Shown: positions 35,842-44,684 of the stretch, one piece after another
How the letters are laid out: each line of letters begins with the position of its first letter
Position numbering within the stretch: the stretch's first letter is position 1
NCBI RefSeq assembly: GCF_900142985.1
Contig: NZ_LT670849.1
Location: 2,542,001 to 2,606,000, forward strand
Reading direction: 5' to 3'
DNA from: Bradyrhizobium erythrophlei
Lineage (GTDB): Bacteria > Pseudomonadota > Alphaproteobacteria > Rhizobiales > Xanthobacteraceae
Length of the DNA stretch: 64,000 nucleotides
The notes under the pieces: generated by a model
Database searches by the model: none
What the model saw: the letters and a program-made list of their open reading frames with translations, nothing else
What the model was told of the DNA's origin: nothing
Made by a program: the position numbers and the translations under genes

Positions 35842-36819
35842 ATGAGGCGCCGCGAGTTCATCAGCCTTCTCAGTGGCGCAACGGCATCGCTCGGCGTGTC
35901 GTTGCCGCTCGCTGCACAAGAAGCGGGCCGCATCTACCGTATCGGCTTCTTGAGCGGGGGCCCGCGCGACGCGGCGCATATCATTGCTTTCTTCGAAGAA
36001 TTGCGCAGGTCGGGCTTCAGCAGCGGCCAAAATCTAGCGATTGTCGCTGGCGGATTTGGTCTGCGCGACGAACAGTTTGCTGAAACCGCTGTGACACTTG
36101 TCGAAGCGGCGCCCGATGCAATCGTCAGCACTGGTCCGGTTGCCACCCGCGCTGCGCAGGCGGCGACGAAGACGATTGCTATACTTGCTTCGTCCGACGA
36201 CATGGTGGCGGATGGATTGGTGCCGTCGCTTCGGCAGCCGGGTGGCAACATCACCGGCGTCAGTCTGTTCGCGCCGGAACTCGACGGCAAGCGGCAAGAT
36301 ATCTTAATGGAGGCGGTGCCCGGCATTCGGCGCGTCGCCGCGCTCGCTGATCCCAACGTCGCCACTACCGAGCATCTTCAGGTCTTAAGGGATCGGGCGC
36401 GCGCTCGCGGCGTCGAATTATCGGTTGTTTCCGCACGCACACCCGAGGAGATCGCGCCAGCCTTGAACGCGGCGAGTGCCTCAGGGGCCCAAGCACTCAA
36501 CGTTCTGGCAACGCCGCTGTTCTTCTTCAATAGGCATACCGTGATCGTGCGCGCCGCAGCGTTGCGCCTGCCCGCAATGTACCAGTGGCCTGAAATGGCA
36601 GAAGAGGGCGGCTTCGCGGGGTACGGTCCGCGTATCACTCAATGGTACCGTGAGCTGGCCCGGTTAGTCGCCAAGGTGCTGCGCGGCGCCAAACCTTACG
36701 ATCTTCCTATCGAACAACCGACAAGGTTTGAGCTGGTCATCAATCTCGAGACGGCCAAGGCGATCGGTCACGAAATTCCGACCGGGCTCATAGCGCGTGC
36801 GGACAAGGTAATAGAATAA
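35842..36819 (+). CDS. ABC transporter substrate-binding protein (ABC_sub_bind type)
   Basis: 325 residues from ATG 35842 with AAGGGAGCTGGT upstream; a TTG six codons earlier is rejected. A twin-arginine-like signal starts the protein (MRRREFISLLSGATASLGVS) and the mature domain begins near QEAGRIYRIGFLSGG. The fold has two Rossmann lobes (DAIVSTGPVATRAAQAA, NITGVSLFAPELDGKR, RVAALADPNVATTEHLQVL). Proteins of this group sit in the periplasm; many are orphan binding proteins without adjacent permease genes, as here. Ligand unknown; aromatic or nucleobase-like ligands are typical. Confidence 0.9.
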   Translation: MRRREFISLLSGATASLGVSLPLAAQEAGRIYRIGFLSGGPRDAAHIIAFFEELRRSGFSSGQNLAIVAGGFGLRDEQFAETAVTLVEAAPDAIVSTGPVATRAAQAATKTIAILASSDDMVADGLVPSLRQPGGNITGVSLFAPELDGKRQDILMEAVPGIRRVAALADPNVATTEHLQVLRDRARARGVELSVVSARTPEEIAPALNAASASGAQALNVLATPLFFFNRHTVIVRAAALRLPAMYQWPEMAEEGGFAGYGPRITQWYRELARLVAKVLRGAKPYDLPIEQPTRFELVINLETAKAIGHEIPTGLIARADKVIE

Positions 36820-36846
36820 ACGGCGGTGGTGGCGTTGCTCGCGCCC

Positions 36847-36957
36847 ATGTCTCGTTCGGGTCATTCGCGTCGCTTTGACCGCGCGCCGCTCACTTCCGGT
36901 CTTCCCCGATAAGCAGTCATTCTCGGGTCGTTCGGTATGTGTCAAAGGTGCCATGAG
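36847..36957. repeat. Dispersed repeat family R, copy
   Basis: TTCGGGTCATTCGCGTCGCT, then CTCACTTCCGGTCTTCCCC, AAGCAGTCATTCTCGGGTC and TATGTGTCAAAGGTGCCA. It matches 38357-38590 closely (see there) and lies in the gap between two binding-protein genes. Confidence 0.7.
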
Positions 36958-37002
36958 TCGACCTAGACGCCGACGGGATTTTGCCGCGTGGACCATCTAG
37001 TG

Positions 37003-38220
37003 TCAGTTACCAGCGACCACTCCACTGTAGAGAGGACCGAGGAGCTCAATGGTTTCGCCATTGAAGCGAGTCATTTGCATGTGCTTTACAGGGAAATAGT
37101 CAGTTGGACTCGTATTAATTTTGATGCCAGGAAGTAGCAGTCCTAATTCAAGGTCTTTGATGTTGGCGGCCTGGCGCATGACATTTTCGCGTGTGAGATC
37201 GTCGCCGCATTGCCTCAAAACCTGGACCATGGTTTGAGCCACGAGATACCCGTAGGCCGTGAATGTATTGGTGCGATCGCCCTCGGGATAATACTTGGCC
37301 ATGAAGACCTCCCATTCCTTAACTGCCGGATCATCCTTCAAAAGCGGGTCAGAGGGATCTTTGAGATAGCCCGCCGACAGAATGCCATTTGCGACCTCAA
37401 GGCCGGCTGGTTTCATAACCGCGCCGATCGAATTCGATATACTCGCGAGTAGTCGGATCGGCTTCCAATCCAACTCAGCCATCCTGCGTATAGCTTGGAC
37501 AGCTGTCTTCGGCGTAGCCGCTAAGAAAATGATGTCGGCACCGGATTCCTTGAGGGAAATAACCTGTGAATCGACCGTCGGATCGGTGATTTCGTAAGGG
37601 ACTTCAGCAACGACCTGCATCTTGCCGTCGAGGCCCTCCTTGAGGGCCATCAGATATTCCTTGCCCACATCGACGTTTAGATAAAGGACGCCGACCCTGG
37701 AGCTTGGATGGTTCTTAAGCAGATACTGCGCGTAGATGCGTCCCTCATTATCGGCCGTCGGTGACCACCCCATCGTCCATGGAAAATTCTTCGGATCACC
37801 GAATCTTTTGTTAGGAGCCGAAACAAAAAGCTGGGGCACCTTCCTATCATTTAGATATTTCTCGATGGCAATATTCATCGAGCCGCCGAGACTCTGAAAA
37901 ATCAAAAGGACTTCGTCTCCCTCGACAAGCTTGCGCGCCTGTTCGACCGTTTTTGCGGGATTGGAGCTATCGTCATAGCTGATAAACTTGATTTTGCGTC
38001 CGTTGATGCCGCCTTCCGCGTTAATCTTTTCGAAGTAGGCTGTCTCTGTCTTGCCAATGACGCTGTAGGACGAGATCGGCCCGCTGTAGGGCATGATGTT
38101 GCCGATCTTTATTTCGCTATCGTTAGCACCCGGATCGTACTTCCTTTGAGCAAGCGAGGGGCTTGCAGCAATAGTCGCCAGTCCGAGAACACCCACCATC
38201 AACAGTCGCAGGCTGCCCAT
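37003..38220 (-). CDS. Branched-chain amino acid-type ABC substrate-binding protein
   Basis: 405 residues from ATG 38220 with GGGAGGGAATT in front. A signal peptide (LLMVGVLGLATIAASPSLA) leads to a Leu/Ile/Val-binding (type 1) fold: NDSEIKIGNIMPYSGPISSY, INAEGGINGRKIKFISYDDS, VEGDEVLLIFQSLGGSMN and GADIIFLAATPKTAVQAIR. No permease or ATPase gene is adjacent, so it is an orphan binding protein. Ligand unknown. Repeats of family R flank the gene on both sides. Confidence 0.92.
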   Translation of the reverse strand: MGSLRLLMVGVLGLATIAASPSLAQRKYDPGANDSEIKIGNIMPYSGPISSYSVIGKTETAYFEKINAEGGINGRKIKFISYDDSSNPAKTVEQARKLVEGDEVLLIFQSLGGSMNIAIEKYLNDRKVPQLFVSAPNKRFGDPKNFPWTMGWSPTADNEGRIYAQYLLKNHPSSRVGVLYLNVDVGKEYLMALKEGLDGKMQVVAEVPYEITDPTVDSQVISLKESGADIIFLAATPKTAVQAIRRMAELDWKPIRLLASISNSIGAVMKPAGLEVANGILSAGYLKDPSDPLLKDDPAVKEWEVFMAKYYPEGDRTNTFTAYGYLVAQTMVQVLRQCGDDLTRENVMRQAANIKDLELGLLLPGIKINTSPTDYFPVKHMQMTRFNGETIELLGPLYSGVVAGN

Positions 38221-38356
38221 AATTCCCTCCCACCAACAAGCATTGGTCGACACTACCTCTCCCACTAAAAGCTACGGCATATTCGACAATCCTACTGCAA
38301 CTTGAAGGTAAGGGATATCTGGATCAGAGGTTGCGGTCGGCGATATTTGACCAGCC

Positions 38357-38590
38357 CGTGTCCGCCTCGGATCAGTCGCGTCGGTTTGACCCTCTGCCGA
38401 TTACTTCCGGTCGGGCCCTTATGAGCAGACACAGACCGGCCAGGCATGTCTCAAAAGTGCCAACAGTGGGTCCGCACATGATGTCCGAATCGGGTCAATC
38501 GCGTCACGCTGACCGCTCGCCCCTCACTTCCGGTCTTCCCGAAATAGCAGACATTCTCGGGGTCATTCGGCATGTCGCAAATGTGCCAGA
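38357..38590. repeat. Family R repeats, two tandem copies
   Basis: Two copies about 123 bases apart. The second reads ATGTCCGAATCGGGTCAATC (38481-), CTCACTTCCGGTCTTCCCG, AGCAGACATTCTCGGGGTCA and GGCATGTCGCAAATGTGCCA. The first shows TTACTTCCGGTCGGGCCC and GGCATGTCTCAAAAGTGCCA. Together with 36.8 and 42.3 kb they define a family of about 110 bp. The remainder of the 480-base gap shows no gene. Confidence 0.75.
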
Positions 38591-38763
38591 CTCGGACATC
38601 GGGCTAATCATTCGATCGCCGCGTCGGGGCGGGCTAGGATCGCGGCGGCACTGCTAACAGCAGCTTCTCTTTCCCTTTGCGTCTTCACGTAATCAAACAT
38701 CGAACCGTGGCCCGATCAGCAGCATGGTGACGAGGATTTGCCACCATGCTGCTGTCGTCTACG

Positions 38764-39135
38764 TTACGGCAGCACGTTGGTGAAGCCTCCGCCGACACCG
38801 ACACCATGGTTGTTGGAGAAGGCGCCGCTCAAGGCCGCACCGCCACCCGGACCAGCCACTGCACCGGACTGACCGACCGATTGGCCGATGGAACTGCCAA
38901 TGCCCGCACTGAGGCTTCCCGCAGGCGTCGCAACGGCAACACCGCTCCCCACCGAGGTATTGATACCATTGGCCGCCGAGGCCGCTGCTGCGTTACCCAA
39001 CGTTCCAGCGCCGGTGATCGTGGTCACATTACCAAGATTGAAACCACCACCAATGGCGAGCGTCGAGCCGGCATCGGCCGGCACAATGCTTCCCACCAGA
39101 GCGATGAACGCGGCACTCATCAATAGCTTCTTCAT
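38764..39135 (-). CDS. Small secreted glycine/alanine-rich protein
   Basis: 123 residues with GGAGGAGTCACA before ATG 39135. A signal peptide (LLMSAAFIALVGSIVPADAG, residues 4-23) precedes a low-complexity Gly/Ala/Ser protein (IGGGFNLGNVTTITGAGTLG, SGIGSSIGQSVGQSG). It overlaps the upstream gene by 4 bases, so both are one translational unit. It is probably an exported structural or surface protein. Function unknown. Confidence 0.75.
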   Translation of the reverse strand: MKKLLMSAAFIALVGSIVPADAGSTLAIGGGFNLGNVTTITGAGTLGNAAAASAANGINTSVGSGVAVATPAGSLSAGIGSSIGQSVGQSGAVAGPGGGAALSGAFSNNHGVGVGGGFTNVLP

Positions 39136-39845
39136 TGTGACTCCTCCTTTTCGGTTCCCGCCACGGCGGTTGCCGGGACGGGTGATGCTGCCGCGTGAAT
39201 GACTTCACTGCTCGGCACCGATTTCTTCTTCCATGCCGAGCGGTGAACGGTGCGAGCCCAGACGCGGCAGCGCTGCTGGGTCACATCGTAGTCCTTGCAA
39301 AGACGGTTCTTGCCGGTCGCCCCCACCAGCCAAATATCGCCGATGGTGGAGGACTGCTCCCCGGAAGCTTCCGCCCGCGCGTAGCGGGCGGGCGCGGGCG
39401 GCAGGTACTGGTCGCAAACCTCCGGCATCGCGCGATAGACGTCGCCGTTAAGGCAAAGCCGCGCCACTGCGGCCTTCTTCAGGCCCATGCTCCACAGCGT
39501 CCGAGCATCGAGCCGCGCCGCGCAGCCAGGATCAGGGATCGTGGTGCCGAAGCTGAATCCGGTCCCGACAAACGCTCCGCCGCCGGAAATCGACCCGAGG
39601 CACGTTTCGAGCCCGGCCGCGGCCAAGCCCGGTGCGACAACGCCCGGCACGTTCTTGACCGTCTGATCGGCCGGCACGGTGCTGTTGCTGGTGATCGTCG
39701 CCGCGCCGCCCTGCCCCGAGATCGCCTGCGAAGTCGACGTTGATTTGGCAACGCCGACGCCCGTCCCCATCGCCGTCGATGATTGAGCGCACGCAGGCCC
39801 GCTCGCCGCCATCGCAACGATGGCAGCCGACAAAAGCCGCTTCAT
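39132..39845 (-). CDS. Secreted hypothetical protein
   Basis: 237 residues. A signal peptide (LLSAAIVAMAASGPACA, residues 4-20) leads into a mature region with Ser/Thr/Gly repeats and then a folded part with cysteines (LETCLGSISGGG, DPGCAARLDARTLWSMG, KAAVARLCLN, CDQYLPPAP, QQRCRVW). Pairs of cysteines suggest disulfides in the periplasm. The stop overlaps the next gene's ATG (TGA in ATGA). No family recognised, but composition and operon structure support a real exported protein pair. Confidence 0.75.
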   Translation of the reverse strand: MKRLLSAAIVAMAASGPACAQSSTAMGTGVGVAKSTSTSQAISGQGGAATITSNSTVPADQTVKNVPGVVAPGLAAAGLETCLGSISGGGAFVGTGFSFGTTIPDPGCAARLDARTLWSMGLKKAAVARLCLNGDVYRAMPEVCDQYLPPAPARYARAEASGEQSSTIGDIWLVGATGKNRLCKDYDVTQQRCRVWARTVHRSAWKKKSVPSSEVIHAAASPVPATAVAGTEKEESQ

Positions 39846-40312
39846 GTGTGGTTCTCCGCGCGCCGGTGAAATGAAAATTCACAGCCGTCCGCCGACGGCG
39901 ACACGAAGAAGAAAAAGCTATCCTTGCTTGCTCACGAGACGCAGCGCGTCGGTGAACTCTCCCAATTGATTCAATTTATCTTAAATTTTAGCATTTTCAT
40001 CCGCAGATTTGTTTCGTGGTTAACAGGCGCGACCGCTATCACTCAATTTGGCAATGCGCCATCAGCAGGCTTACCGACGCCTGCGAGCAGTTCATCGCCG
40101 GGTTCGTGCAAGCAGCTGCAGATGCGTTGGACCGCGTGATAACAGTGCTTTGCGGCGACAGAATTGTTTACCAATCAATGTCCCTGATTCTGGTGTCCGC
40201 AATGCTGCCGGACATACGCGATCATTCTGGCTGCCGACAGCGACCGACAAATTTATCCCGACTTTCGTCGCGCAGTATAACTTCAGCCGAGTGTATGTCT
40301 GTTGTGGGATCT
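39846..40312. other. Intergenic, no gene seen
   Basis: This gap of about 470 bases holds the promoter of the secreted-protein pair and runs into the family A repeat. GTATGTCTGTTGTGGG (40294-) faintly recalls family R. No supported ORF was found. Confidence 0.4.
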
Positions 40313-40650
40313 GCGGACGTTCTTGCTCTGTATGATCATGGTCTGCTTCGCATCCGAAAGCGGACCTTCGAATACCCCCCTCGAATTTCGCGATACTTTT
40401 TCAGATGAGGCTGTGAGCTCACTGAAAATAAATAGTTAGCTGCCGATAGCCGCTGCCCCACCTTCGGCTACACCATCTCCGTAAGTATCCGACACAGCGA
40501 GATTTTCTTAGACCCCAAGTTGGGGGCTGCTACAAAACCGGCCAACTCGCGCTCAAAAATGGCAGCCGAGCAGAAAAAAATCCCTGAGTGATAGTGGGGC
40601 CGGTCGGCGCACGCCGGTTTGCTAGAGATTGACCCACCCCCCACGGTCGG
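40313..40650. repeat. Dispersed repeat family A, longest copy
   Basis: Left module: GCGGACGTTCTTGCTCTGTA, CGAATTTCGCGATACTTTTTC, CTGAAAATAAATAG, GCTGCCGATAGC. Right module: GCTCAAAAATGGCAGCCGAG, AAAAAAATCCCTGAGTGA, GGGGCCGGTC, GATTGACCCACCCCCCAC. Left matches 13272-13392; right matches 9919-9990 and 11323-11434. This copy shows the full order and size (about 340 bp). Confidence 0.7.
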
Positions 40651-40677
40651 GACCGGCACCCCGCCAAGTCCTAAACT

Positions 40678-42201
40678 CTAGCGGCGATGCTTTTTCAACT
40701 TTAGCGATGCCTCCGGTGCCCGGGCATTGGCATCGAGCGATGTCGATGCCAATGGCGTCTCACCCTTGGCCTCTTCGTGTCGGACTTCGCGGCGCGGCCA
40801 CGCAAAATCATCGGCGCGGCCGGGCGGCGGCGTCAGCGCTTCACCCTTGAACAGCGTACGTGCGGCGAGCGCATCGACCGCGGCAGGTCGTGTACCCGGC
40901 GCCCCGAGCAATTGATCGGTGGGGACCGAGGAGGCCGCCAAGGGAACGATCGGCCCGGCCAGCGGACGCGGCGTCGGCTGACCCGGCAGTGCATTGGCGT
41001 CGGGCGTCGTAGGCTCGGTTGGCAGTGTGATCGGCGACGAACGCGCGGCGAGCAGGCGCGTGATTTCGCGCTCGACATAATGTGCGAGCTTACGCGCGCC
41101 GGCCTTGGTGAAGTACACGCCGTCAGAAGAACGCAGCTGTCTGGTCTGACCTTCGAAGTCCGGGCCCTTCTGCAGGAAGCGGCCAGCCTCATCAACAAAG
41201 CCATCCCAGACATCAACATAGGTGATGCCGGCCTTGCCGGCCACATCGCGATAGAGCGAATCCAGGAACAGCGTGTCGGCGGTCGCCTTGGGGCCATACA
41301 CCACCGGCAGACCAACCCATAACACCGGCACCCCCTTGGACTTAAGCACGCCGATCATCTCTTCGATCTTTTTTTTGTAGAGCTCGACCCAAGGTCCCTC
41401 GCGAAACTCATAAAGGCCGTTCGGCGAGCGCGCGGCTTTCTCCGGTGCTATGACCGTCGGCGGCACATCACTGTTGTCGGCGGCATCGGCCGGCGATAAT
41501 TCGTAATCCGTAGCCTTGGTTGAGCGATCGGGCTTCGCGGCGGGTCTTGCGCCTGAAGGCTTGCTGTCAGGTTTGGCCTTGGCGTCCTTGTCGCTCTTCT
41601 TGTCCGGCAATTTATTGTCGGATTTATCGGTCGCGGGCTCGCGAATTGCGATACGGTCATCGAGCCCGAGCATGACGACAATGGCGTCCGCTTTTTCGGT
41701 GGCGAGAATGCCTTTGGCGGCGGCGGCCCAATCGGCCGGATCGCCCTTCGGCTGATATTTGATCAGGCCGGAAACTGTTTTGTGTTTGCGGATCACGCCC
41801 ATGTCGGGCTGTTCGGCATAGGCGTCTTCAAGACCATAGGCGAGCCAGTCCGCCATGGCGTCACCAAGCACAAGAATGTGGCGCTCCGGTACAGTATTGC
41901 GTTTGTCGGGCGGCGGCGCCTTGGAAAAATCCCCTTGCACGGGCTGTAACGTTTGCCGGCCATTCCAACGAGGCTGCGGCGCATGCTGCTGGAACGGCGT
42001 AACCGCGTCGTTACCAGGCCAGCCGCCACCGAAGCCGGCGCCACCGCGTTGTGGTTGCGGCCGCTGCTGAAATCCACCGAAATTAAAGAACTGCGCCGAA
42101 GTGGGTCCGACCATGCCGACCACCATCCCCGCCGCAATGGCTAGCGCAATCAACCGGCCACTCTCGGTAAAGATGCACGGCTTCTTTGGCTTGTCCGGCA
42201 T
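40678..42201 (-). CDS. DUF459 (SGNH-like) exported protein
   Basis: 507 residues from ATG 42201. A signal anchor (GRLIALAIAAGMVVGMVGPTSA) and a Gln/Gly/Pro linker precede the SGNH-like DUF459 domain (residues ~108-350): HILVLGDAMADWLAYG, DAIVVMLGLDDR, and SDGVYFTKAGARKLAHYVE. A charged Lys/Asp-rich insert interrupts it, and a long Ala/Pro tail follows. In active SGNH hydrolases the first block is GDS and the last is DGxH; here they read GDA and DGVY, so the nucleophile and histidine appear missing. The protein is probably periplasmic and may bind glycans rather than hydrolyse esters. Confidence 0.85.
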   Translation of the reverse strand: MPDKPKKPCIFTESGRLIALAIAAGMVVGMVGPTSAQFFNFGGFQQRPQPQRGGAGFGGGWPGNDAVTPFQQHAPQPRWNGRQTLQPVQGDFSKAPPPDKRNTVPERHILVLGDAMADWLAYGLEDAYAEQPDMGVIRKHKTVSGLIKYQPKGDPADWAAAAKGILATEKADAIVVMLGLDDRIAIREPATDKSDNKLPDKKSDKDAKAKPDSKPSGARPAAKPDRSTKATDYELSPADAADNSDVPPTVIAPEKAARSPNGLYEFREGPWVELYKKKIEEMIGVLKSKGVPVLWVGLPVVYGPKATADTLFLDSLYRDVAGKAGITYVDVWDGFVDEAGRFLQKGPDFEGQTRQLRSSDGVYFTKAGARKLAHYVEREITRLLAARSSPITLPTEPTTPDANALPGQPTPRPLAGPIVPLAASSVPTDQLLGAPGTRPAAVDALAARTLFKGEALTPPPGRADDFAWPRREVRHEEAKGETPLASTSLDANARAPEASLKLKKHRR

Positions 42202-42320
42202 GCTCTTGGACCGCACAGACGCATAACTCGCCTCGACGAAGACTACCACTAACGCTGTGACGAGTCTCAGGTTACCGTGAAGAGCGTTACCGCCAGTGAG
42301 GGCCAAACGAGCAACAGCCC

Positions 42321-42405
42321 ATGTCCGGTTCGGGCCAAACGCATCGCCCTGACGGCGCCCCGCACACTTCCGGTCTTCCTCTATGAACAGAAATCACGCA
42401 GTGCG
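42321..42405. repeat. Dispersed repeat family R, partial copy
   Basis: ATGTCCGGTTCGGGCCAAACG and CACACTTCCGGTCTTCC, followed by AGAAATCACGCA. It lacks the right part of the unit and lies in the gap before the next gene. Confidence 0.5.
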
Positions 42406-42697
42406 AGGGTGACCTCCAACTTTCTGGCCGACGGACAAAACCGTGCGGAGCATCGTCGCCTGCTTGACGCCAGCGTCGAGACGTCACGACCACACGACTT
42501 CGCGTCCGCCTCAGCGTTCGTCTCGTCGCGCCAACAGCGAAAGTTTTGCATTCTTATTCACGAAAGTCCGCCTCCCGCTTGATCGGTTCCCAAACCCCAG
42601 TGAAATCAAGGATTCTCCTCAATCGTGGCGGTGATTGTCGCTTTTTGGCCCTCAATAGCAGCGTACTCGTAAACCAATAATCAGGAGGCATCACCCA
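42406..42697. other. Intergenic leader
   Basis: About 290 bases with no gene; an AGGAGG (42683-42688) at the end serves the next gene. Confidence 0.4.
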
Positions 42698-43495
42698 ATG
42701 CCGACGAAAGACGGTTTGACTAACGACCATCCTTTGCCTCTCTTTCTCGCCGAACATGCCGAAGAACCTGAGCAGTGGGATATCGGGAGCGCTTGGGATA
42801 GAGCGGTTATCTCGTCGCGAATCCTCAAGACGAGTATTTTGGCTGTAACGGCGACAGCGATCGGTGTCGCGGTTATATCGGTGGGAAATCCAGTCATGCT
42901 TCTTGCGAACGTCAAGGCCTCGCTGTTCGACGCATCGGCGTTGCGTCCTGGCACTGGTCAATCGGCGCCAACAATTCAATCGACCGCCGGCACTCAGGAT
43001 CTACTGCCGACCGCAAGGGACGAGGCGCCAATTAACCCCGGCGCTAACCCTGAGTCGGCGCCGCCATCAGACGGCATCGCAACGGATACGCCAACACGCA
43101 ACGAAATTGCTGCCGCTTTTGAACCTGCCGATCAGAGTCGGGCCGAAGCGGGTCAACCGTCAGCCGATGACTTGTTCAAGCAATTCCAAGCGTGGGCGGC
43201 ACAGCAAGATCAACGGGCACAGGTCAGTTCCGCACAACCCGCGCAAGATGCCTCATCACAGGTTGTGCAAAATGCCCGACAACAGGTCCGACCCATGCAA
43301 GTGCACCGACAGGTCCGTCACGTGCAGAATGCGCGGGCAGAGATCCAGTCGGTGCAAAATCCCCGAAAAGGGGCCCGGCAGGAGCAAAATGTACGAATAC
43401 AAGTCCCGCCCGTACAAGACGCCCGAGTACAGGGTCAGTCTGTACAAAATGCCCAGGCACCGTCGTTCCTGCAAAGCCTCGGTTTGCGCAATTAG
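42698..43495 (+). CDS. Membrane-anchored protein with VQNAR repeats
   Basis: 265 residues, ATG 42698 with AGGAGG 9 bases before. The cytoplasmic N-terminus (WDIGSAWDRAVISSRILK) is followed by one transmembrane helix (about 49-68, AVTATAIGVAVISVGNPVML) and a Pro/Ser-rich linker. A Gln-rich tail follows in which VQNAR/VQNPR/VQDAR recurs at about 10-15 residue spacing, from residue ~190 to 255. The repeats are also visible in the DNA and look like recent tandem expansion. Similar anchors with variable tails occur in bradyrhizobia; function unknown. Confidence 0.7.
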   Translation: MPTKDGLTNDHPLPLFLAEHAEEPEQWDIGSAWDRAVISSRILKTSILAVTATAIGVAVISVGNPVMLLANVKASLFDASALRPGTGQSAPTIQSTAGTQDLLPTARDEAPINPGANPESAPPSDGIATDTPTRNEIAAAFEPADQSRAEAGQPSADDLFKQFQAWAAQQDQRAQVSSAQPAQDASSQVVQNARQQVRPMQVHRQVRHVQNARAEIQSVQNPRKGARQEQNVRIQVPPVQDARVQGQSVQNAQAPSFLQSLGLRN

Positions 43496-44195
43496 ACCTA
43501 GCAGGAAGTGACGCTCTCCAAGCCTGATCAAGCCGTTTCGATTGGCGGTCTTGTTGAGCGATGATATTCTGTATTTGAGGGTTGGTCTAACCCTAGGGCA
43601 TGGACGATCCTTGATGCACGGGGTCGCACCCCAAATGTGCGGTCGAGTAGCCGGCCCATTGTTAGGCCGAGGGGCCGGGGGTCGCTCCCCCGGCTTCCTT
43701 TAGCCGCCTCAGTGGCAACGCCGAAGTACCGCCGAGCGAGAAGGTAGCAAGTTCCGCACCTTCGTTGTCGAGGGGCGCCAGCAGCCCCGCCGACAGATAC
43801 AACTAAATCGCCGGACTCGTGAAGCTCCAAACGGGCGACTTTCTCTCTTCCTCAACGCAAGGGACGAGAACCGCGAGCTCACCACCTGCTTTGGCGAAAA
43901 CCGCGAATTCCCGTTGGCGTCAAACTCACACCTCGGACCGCAGCAGCGCTAGGTCCGCGCATCCCCTAATAGCGGACGGGCGTCGCCGCAACCAAGGCCG
44001 CGTCGTCCAGCACCGCTAGCTACTCACGAACTGCGCGGCGTGATCGAACTGGGTCTAGTCTTTCGGCGCCCTGCACTCCGCTTTCGCGGTTAGGCGCGCC
44101 TGAGCGATGCACACTGTCTAGGCTTTGTTAGTTTTCTTATCAGTTGCCGACACATATCTACCGTCGGCAATTGGAGAGCTTCTGCCGGAACCTTA
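43496..44195. other. Gene-poor region with a hairpin
   Basis: 700 bases. Minus- and plus-strand ORFs here have no RBS and odd composition, so none is called. The only structure seen is the hairpin at 43674-43694. Confidence 0.4.
43674..43701 (+). terminator. Possible intrinsic terminator
   Basis: An 8-bp perfect stem, GCCGGGGG/CCCCCGGC, with loop TCGCT, followed by TTCCTTT. It is about 180 bases after the VQNAR-repeat gene, so it could end that transcript. Confidence 0.45.
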
Positions 44196-44609
44196 TCAAC
44201 TCCGAGCCGACTTCGATTGACGAGCGCGCTTTTGCAGCAAGATCACGCCTTCGGCGATTTCATCGCGCGCCTTGTTGTATGCCTTCATCTCATACTTTGT
44301 CGGCTGCTGGTCGCCCCGATTTTCGATCGGGATTTTCGCATTGAGGTCCAACATCGCGGCGACCATTCGAAGCGCCCCCCGCAAGACGGAATTAATCGGT
44401 TCGTCGATATCGTCTTTGCCGCGCTCAAGCTTCAGCATCCGGATAGCCACACCCTTGGGGTCGGAACTTTCTTTTTCTGCGGCGTCATAAACCGCAACAA
44501 ACTCTTTCATATCTTCGACTAGATCGGATTTTGGCCGTTTGCCGCTTAGAGTATGCAGCATGCTTCCGGCTAGACGACGACGCTGTATCGGGGAACGTTC
44601 TAACCGCAC
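44196..44609 (-). CDS. Hypothetical soluble helical protein
   Basis: 137 residues from a GTG at 44609 (GAGGG upstream); an ATG at 44561 would give 121. It is charged and helical: VEDMKEFVAVYDAAEKESS, GVAIRMLKLERGKDDID, then a repeat-free hydrophobic helix SVLRGALRMVAAMLDL and KARDEIAEGVILLQKRARQ. Lies 75 bases downstream of the tetR stop on the same strand and may be co-transcribed with it. No family recognised. Confidence 0.5.
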   Translation of the reverse strand: MRLERSPIQRRRLAGSMLHTLSGKRPKSDLVEDMKEFVAVYDAAEKESSDPKGVAIRMLKLERGKDDIDEPINSVLRGALRMVAAMLDLNAKIPIENRGDQQPTKYEMKAYNKARDEIAEGVILLQKRARQSKSARS

Positions 44610-44684
44610 GGCGCCCTCGCGTAGTGAACCTGCGTCGCGGAGGACCGACCGACAGCAAGCGACCCTTTTAGGATACAGCTTGGT

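Noticed and set aside
43528..43830. Minus-strand 100-codon frame
   Set aside because: No RBS, and the hairpin at 43674 runs through it; composition is not protein-like.
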